Source of the DNA: an uncultured Clostridia bacterium
Lineage (GTDB): Bacteria > Bacillota > Clostridia > Oscillospirales > CAG-382
Reading direction: 5' to 3'
Assembly: GCA_947305675.1 (NCBI GenBank)
Contig: CAMZED010000053.1
Span: 1 to 9,998, forward strand
DNA length: 9,998 bases
The notes below the pieces were generated by a model. It was not told where the DNA came from, searched no databases, and saw nothing but the letters and a program-made list of their open reading frames with translations. The stretch's first letter is position 1, and every line of letters starts with the position of its first letter. The position numbers and the translations under genes are program-made. Shown here one piece after another: positions 6,987 through 9,998 of the stretch.

Positions 6987-8137
6987 ACAGTTTACAGGTG
7001 ATAGATATATTTTTCCCGCATATCGACGGAGTGGTGAACACCGTCGATAATTACGCGCGTTTTCTCAACGGCGCCGAGGGCGATTACTGCTGCGTGTTCG
7101 CTCCGGAAAACCGCGAACCGGGCGCGGAGATTTATCGCGGTTACGACGTATTCCGTGCCAAAGCGGCAAGGATCGTCGGCGGGTATCTTTGCCCGCTTCC
7201 CGGAATGACAAAATCGCTTAAAACGGTGTTGAAGGGACGCCGGTTCGACGTAATACACGCCCATTCGCCGTTCACGATGGGGCATTTTGCCTATCGCTGC
7301 GCAAAAAAGAACGGAGCTCTCTTCATCTGCACTTTTCACAGCAAGTATTACGACGATTTTTTAAGAGTCACCCGGTCGAAGCTGATATCGAAGCTGTTGA
7401 CAAAATATATTCTCAGGCTTTATAACAAAGCCGACGAGGTATGGGCTGTCAGCCCCGGAACGGCGCTTACGCTGCGCGGATACGGTTTCAAGGGCGAAAT
7501 AAAGATCATGCCGAACGGCACCGATATGCTTTCGGGCGATCTTTCCGGCGCAAAAGAGCGCGCCGCCGCGGAATTCGGCATCTCTTCCGGCGGAAAGACG
7601 CTTATATTCGTCGGAAGCCAGATCTGGCACAAAAACCTTAAACTCGTAATAGATACCCTTGCACTGCTGAAAGGAAAAGGTTACCGACTGATCTCGGTCG
7701 GCGACGGCGCCGATTGGGAGGAGATAAAGGAATACGCCGCTTCCGCCGGGGTTCGGGAAAGCGTGACTTTCACCGGCAAAGTTTCCGACCGGGAACTGCT
7801 CGCCGGGCTTTATCTCAACGCCGATCTGCTGTTTTTCCCTTCGGAATACGACAACGCGCCGCTCGTCCTGCGCGAGGCTTCGTCGCTTGAACTGCCTTCG
7901 ATGCTGCTGCGCGGCTCCAATTCCGCCGATTGCCTTACCGGGGGCGTCGACTGTTTCCTCTGCCCGCCGGATGCTCCCGGCTGCTCCGAGGCGATAGAAT
8001 CGGCTTTCGCCGACCGTGAAAAGCTTCGTTCGGTCGGCAAAAAAGCCAAAGAAAGCGTTTGTATCCCCTGGAGCGAAGTTGCCGCCAACGCCGCGGCGCG
8101 CTATAAAAAACTGCTCGACGGCAAAAAACGCCGCTGA
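6983..8137 (+). CDS. Family 4 glycosyltransferase (GT-B fold)
   Basis: A 384-residue cytoplasmic or membrane-associated retaining glycosyltransferase, of normal length for GT4. The N-terminal domain has the acceptor-side glycine loop FPHIDGVVNTV (11-21), DVIHAHSPF (89-97) and TFHSKYYDDF (117-126). The C-terminal nucleotide-sugar domain has MPNGTD (176-181), FVGSQIWHKNLKLVIDTL (209-226) and LFFPSEYDNAPLVLREAS (283-300). In that last motif the usual E-x7-E reads Asp290-x7-Glu298, a variant seen in some GT4 proteins. The pattern resembles diacylglycerol glucosyl- and mannosyltransferases that make glycolipids and lipoteichoic acid anchors, but donor and acceptor cannot be read from the sequence. 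No transmembrane helix is evident; the C-terminal KKLLDGKKRR could bind acidic lipids. It is monocistronic as far as seen, and no clear terminator follows. Confidence 0.88.
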   Translation: MNSLQVIDIFFPHIDGVVNTVDNYARFLNGAEGDYCCVFAPENREPGAEIYRGYDVFRAKAARIVGGYLCPLPGMTKSLKTVLKGRRFDVIHAHSPFTMGHFAYRCAKKNGALFICTFHSKYYDDFLRVTRSKLISKLLTKYILRLYNKADEVWAVSPGTALTLRGYGFKGEIKIMPNGTDMLSGDLSGAKERAAAEFGISSGGKTLIFVGSQIWHKNLKLVIDTLALLKGKGYRLISVGDGADWEEIKEYAASAGVRESVTFTGKVSDRELLAGLYLNADLLFFPSEYDNAPLVLREASSLELPSMLLRGSNSADCLTGGVDCFLCPPDAPGCSEAIESAFADREKLRSVGKKAKESVCIPWSEVAANAAARYKKLLDGKKRR

Positions 8138-8367
8138 ATCTACTTCGGCCCGGCAAAAAACACGTGCGGCAACGGCGCGGACACGCGCTTCAGCCGTTTC
8201 TGTCGCGGGACGAAAATCCCGGAAATTCACGCGGGCAAAACTTTTGTCCGATTCTCGCCGTGCGCCGCAAAAACCGTTATTCTCCCCCTTCCCGGCGCGT
8301 TTTCCGCATTTTGCGCCTTTCGGCGCCGCCTCGTTTTGGGGAGCCGCATTTTTGTTTAAATTTTTTG

Positions 8368-8396
8368 TTGACAACCCGGGTTTTATATGTTATTAT
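8368..8396 (+). promoter_or_regulatory. Promoter of the tRNA-Ala locus
   Basis: TTGACA (8368-8373), 17 bases and TATTAT (8391-8396). Transcription would start about 30 bases before the first tRNA-Ala-like start at 8435. The intact tRNA at 8785 has no comparable promoter close by: TTGACA at 8765-8770 lacks a -10 before the tRNA. The tRNA is therefore probably processed from a transcript that first crosses both repeat units. Confidence 0.7.
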
Positions 8397-8434
8397 AAAC
8401 CTACGGCGCAGTCAGCGCGGTTTTAACAGTATAT

Positions 8435-8609
8435 GGGGCGTTAGTGCAGTTGGGAGCATTCAACGAGCGCCGCCGGGGGCGGATTGAGCGAGTTGAATGA
8501 TGCGCCGCGACCGTGTTTTTGCGGCACAGCGAACGCGCAGCCGAGCAAAAACGCGAGCGTCGCAAGCCGAACCGGCGAATCAATTCTGTTTGACATTTTA
8601 ATAGTGCAT
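8435..8609 (+). repeat. 175-bp tandem unit 1, starting with 23 nt of tRNA-Ala
   Basis: The unit begins GGGGCGTTAGTGCAGTTGGG and AGC, the acceptor 5' strand and part of the D arm of tRNA-Ala, then departs into unrelated sequence. Two hairpins follow: CATTCAAC (8457-8464) pairing with GTTGAATG (8492-8499) around an inner CCGCC-ggg-GGCGG, and a long imperfect stem of 8507-8522 with 8545-8563. It differs from unit 2 at one base in 175 (T instead of C at 8445, in the D arm). There is no anticodon or T arm, so it cannot make a tRNA. Confidence 0.9.
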
Positions 8610-8784
8610 GGGGCGTTAGCGCAGTTGGGAGCATTCAACGAGCGCCGCCGGGGGCGGATTGAGCGAGTTGAATGATGCGCCGCGACCGTGTTTTTGCGGC
8701 ACAGCGAACGCGCAGCCGAGCAAAAACGCGAGCGTCGCAAGCCGAACCGGCGAATCAATTCTGTTTGACATTTTAATAGTGCAT
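8610..8784 (+). repeat. 175-bp tandem unit 2, starting with 23 nt of tRNA-Ala
   Basis: Same organisation as unit 1, and its first 23 bases match the intact tRNA exactly. The repeat period places its end directly at the first base of the intact tRNA-Ala gene (8785). The last 20-odd bases (TTTGACATTTTAATAGTGCA then T) are shared by both units. In front of unit 1 stands a variant, TTTTAACAGTATAT. Confidence 0.9.
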
Positions 8785-8860
8785 GGGGCGTTAGCGCAGT
8801 TGGGAGCGCACAACACTGGCAGTGTTGGGGTCAGGGGTTCGAATCCCCTACGCTCCACCA
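8785..8860 (+). tRNA. tRNA-Ala(GGC)
   Basis: A complete 76-nt cloverleaf with encoded CCA. The acceptor GGGGCGT pairs with ACGCTCC and includes the G3-U70 wobble that identifies alanine tRNAs. The D stem is GCGC/GCGC with loop AGTTGGGA. The anticodon stem CAACA/TGTTG carries loop CTGGCAG, anticodon GGC (reads GCC and GCU). The T arm is AGGGG-TTCGAAT-CCCCT, the discriminator is A. Confidence 0.97.
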
Positions 8861-8896
8861 AAAACGCAAGTCGGGCAACGCCCGACTTGTGTTTTT
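8860..8896 (+). terminator. Terminator after tRNA-Ala
   Basis: AAGTCGGGC (8868-8876), loop AAC and GCCCGACTT (8880-8888) are followed by GTGTTTTT. The U-tract can also pair with the five A bases starting at the last base of CCA, making a stem of up to 17 pairs with one wobble, so the hairpin begins immediately after the mature tRNA. Confidence 0.85.
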
Positions 8897-8917
8897 GTAT
8901 GTAAAGAACACGTTTGC

Positions 8918-9012
8918 GGGGATTCGAACGGGTCGGTAGTGAATGACAGTCCGGGGGACTGTCAGAGCCGACCCTGACCGAGCGCGGTTACGCCGCGCGA
9001 GAACGAATCCCC
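8918..9012. other. Nested palindrome predicting a three-way-junction RNA/DNA structure
   Basis: An outer 9-bp stem, GGGGATTCG (8918-8926) with CGAATCCCC (9004-9012), encloses two arms. Arm 1 is GGGTCGG (8930-8936) with CCGACCC (8968-8974), containing TGACAGTCC (8944-8952) and GGACTGTCA (8956-8964) around loop GGG. Arm 2 is GCGCGG (8982-8987) with CCGCGC (8993-8998). All four stems are perfect. The outer right arm is the T-stem part of a second tRNA-Ala 3' end; the outer left arm is an inverted copy of the same T-arm sequence. I know no RNA family that fits. Confidence 0.7.
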
Positions 9013-9024
9013 TACGCTCCACCA
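9004..9024 (+). pseudogene. Duplicate of the tRNA-Ala 3' end including CCA
   Basis: Bases 9004-9028 repeat 8840-8864 exactly (25 bases, offset 164): half of the T arm, the acceptor 3' strand, CCA and four A bases. No 5' half, D arm or anticodon arm precedes it, so it is not a tRNA gene. It is either what is left of a second tRNA-Ala or an att-like duplication. Confidence 0.85.
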
Positions 9025-9059
9025 AAAAGAAAAAGTCGCGTCAGCGGCTTTTTCTTTTT
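9024..9059. terminator. Terminator-like hairpin after the tRNA-Ala 3' duplicate
   Basis: A 16-bp stem, AAAAAGAAAAAGTCGC (9024-9039) with GCGGCTTTTTCTTTTT (9044-9059), one G-U pair, loop GTCA. The A-rich and T-rich flanks would terminate on either strand. It sits at the same place relative to CCA as the terminator of the intact tRNA. Confidence 0.75.
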
Positions 9060-9156
9060 GTTCTCTTCACTCTTCTCTCTTCGTTCTTCACTTTTCTCTC
9101 CGTTCCCCTCCGCAACTTTTTCCAGTGAAGAGAGAAAAGAGAAGAGAGAAGAAAAA
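9060..9156. repeat. Polypyrimidine/polypurine imperfect inverted repeat
   Basis: A run of TTC/TCT-type pyrimidines (about 9061-9110) is followed by a run of GAAGAGAGAA-type purines (9127-9156) that is roughly its complement, separated by a short mixed spacer. It can fold as a long imperfect hairpin or a purine-pyrimidine triplex. No coding potential is seen. Confidence 0.6.
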
Positions 9157-9161
9157 TGGTA

Positions 9162-9178
9162 GTTTTGCTCCGCAAAAC
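9162..9178. other. Short perfect hairpin upstream of the signal peptidase-like gene
   Basis: GTTTTGC (9162-9168), loop TCC, GCAAAAC (9172-9178). It lies directly before the -35 box at 9180, so it could be an operator-like site or just the edge of inserted DNA. No T-tract follows. Confidence 0.3.
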
Positions 9179-9179
9179 G

Positions 9180-9208
9180 TTGATTTTATTGAATATTTCT
9201 GATATAAT
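9180..9208 (+). promoter_or_regulatory. Sigma-A promoter of the signal peptidase II-like gene
   Basis: TTGATT (9180-9185), a 17-base spacer and TATAAT (9203-9208). The GGAGGTG ribosome site (9219-9225) follows 10 bases later. Confidence 0.85.
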
Positions 9209-9235
9209 TGCAGTATACGGAGGTGAAGGTATGAT

Positions 9236-9862
9236 ATGATGAAAGTTACTCGTAGTATATTGTTGGTGATACTTATTGTTGCAATTGAACAAGGAATGAA
9301 GTTGGTCGTTTACAATAGCTTTGAAATTGACAAACCTGAACTTAGACAAGAATATAACACTATACACATTCATCCATTATACAATTATGACTTAATTAAC
9401 AGTTGGAACAACAATTCAATTGCAACGGGAACAAGTGTGGGACTTTGGCGGTTAATTGATATCTTTGGGATTTTGATAAAAAATGCGTTCGTCCTATATT
9501 TAATAAGATGCATATATCGGGGCAATATTATTTCGGGAGCAAACTGTTGGAAGGAATACGTTCGTACATGTAAAGCGATCTTGTTTAGCATTTGCATTTG
9601 CAATTTAAGCGACATCATCTTTTGGGGGAAGCCTTTGGATTATATATGCTTTTCCATTCTGTCTTATGATGAATTGGGGCGGGCCGTTGCAGAACATTAC
9701 TCTTATAACTTGAATGACTTTAACATATACATATTGATATGCCTATTGGCCATATATGTTGTGAAGACCATATTATCTTTTTGGAAGTTCCTAAATAGTG
9801 GAAAAGGCGATTTTAAAAAAGAGGATTATATAAGTGTGGTGAAGTATGTTTTTTTAAAATAA
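9236..9862 (+). CDS. Divergent signal peptidase II (LspA-like) homologue
   Basis: A 208-residue polytopic membrane protein with about four hydrophobic segments (8-25, 68-92, 112-125, 163-184). Features matching lipoprotein signal peptidase (aspartyl protease that removes signal peptides from lipid-modified prolipoproteins) are EQGMK (18-22, cf. DQxTK), NLSD (123-126, cf. GNxxDR), GKPLDYI (131-137, cf. GxVVDF) and YNLNDFNIYI (157-166, cf. FNxAD). Asp135 and Asp161 are the likely catalytic pair. The classical NxGxAFG loop is not recognisable, and the protein is longer than typical LspA (150-180), so it belongs to a divergent branch. Codon use is much more AT-rich than its neighbours, which suggests horizontal transfer. 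ATG 9236 is 10 bases from GGAGGTG; ATG 9239 is equally possible, while ATG 9231 opens only Met-Ile-stop. It may be a specialised paralogue rather than the housekeeping enzyme. Confidence 0.7.
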   Translation: MMKVTRSILLVILIVAIEQGMKLVVYNSFEIDKPELRQEYNTIHIHPLYNYDLINSWNNNSIATGTSVGLWRLIDIFGILIKNAFVLYLIRCIYRGNIISGANCWKEYVRTCKAILFSICICNLSDIIFWGKPLDYICFSILSYDELGRAVAEHYSYNLNDFNIYILICLLAIYVVKTILSFWKFLNSGKGDFKKEDYISVVKYVFLK

Positions 9863-9998
9863 TGAGCCCTTTTGAGGTCAGTAATGATGTCACCATTCAA
9901 AGAATATCATTGTCAATAACGAATTATGGAAGTTGATAGTATCATGATTTTTTCAAACAACAATAAAAAGTTCTTTTCGCACGGGGATAAACCGTACC

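Noticed and set aside
8313..8326. Hairpin GCGCC-tttc-GGCGC as terminator of the glycosyltransferase gene
   Set aside because: It is short, about 175 bases past the stop codon and not followed by a T-run.
7361..8374. Minus-strand open frame of 337 codons
   Set aside because: Opposite strand of the glycosyltransferase; the real gene has family motifs and a promoter.
8435..8784. CRISPR array
   Set aside because: Two adjacent near-identical 175-bp units beginning with tRNA sequence and without short repeats plus variable spacers are not CRISPR.
8401..8904. Several overlapping 60-105 residue frames on both strands across the tRNA-Ala repeats
   Set aside because: They read through tRNA sequence and its repeats (for example GALAQLGAHNTGSVGVRGSNP on plus and VERRGFEPLTP on minus, well-known false proteins from tRNA genes).

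Overview
The window looks like chromosomal DNA of a GC-rich Gram-positive member of the Bacillota, probably Clostridia. The evidence is sigma-A type promoters (TTGACA-17-TATAAT variants), purine-rich ribosome sites, Rho-independent hairpins, a lipoprotein signal and a surface protein ending in a membrane anchor with a polybasic tail. I cannot name a genus.

Layout, left to right. (1) Bases 1-1649, minus strand: the first 549 codons of a large protein with a type IV prepilin N-terminus, an acidic proline-rich linker and a glycine-rich beta-helix repeat region that runs off the left edge. (2) About 1686-1866: a frameshifted relic of the end of an HD-GYP domain. (3) 2097-3542, minus: an SGNH/GDSL-hydrolase lipoprotein with a consensus promoter. 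(4) About 3591-3908: a shrunken IS remnant with degenerate inverted ends and the start of a transposase. (5) 4015-5287, plus: homoserine dehydrogenase without an ACT domain, then a small two-helix membrane protein, ending in a strong, probably bidirectional terminator. (6) 5436-6797, minus: an exported, membrane-anchored surface protein. (7) 6983-8137, plus: a family 4 glycosyltransferase whose promoter lies back to back with that of gene 6. (8) 8368-9059: an unusual tRNA-Ala locus. Two 175-bp tandem units each begin with 23 nt of tRNA-Ala. They are followed by one intact tRNA-Ala(GGC) with its terminator, then a nested palindrome that ends in a second copy of the tRNA 3' end with another terminator. 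(9) 9060-9998: AT-rich DNA with a purine/pyrimidine inverted repeat and a divergent signal peptidase II homologue.

The genes do not form one pathway. Three of the six larger genes encode exported or anchored envelope proteins (pilin-like, lipoprotein hydrolase, surface protein), a fourth may make a glycolipid or surface glycan, and the last may process lipoproteins. The hom operon is housekeeping. The tRNA-Ala region and everything right of it has the marks of a recombination or integration hotspot: repeated tRNA pieces, palindromes and an abrupt change in base composition. Bases 8138-8367 and 9863-9998 hold nothing I can call a gene.
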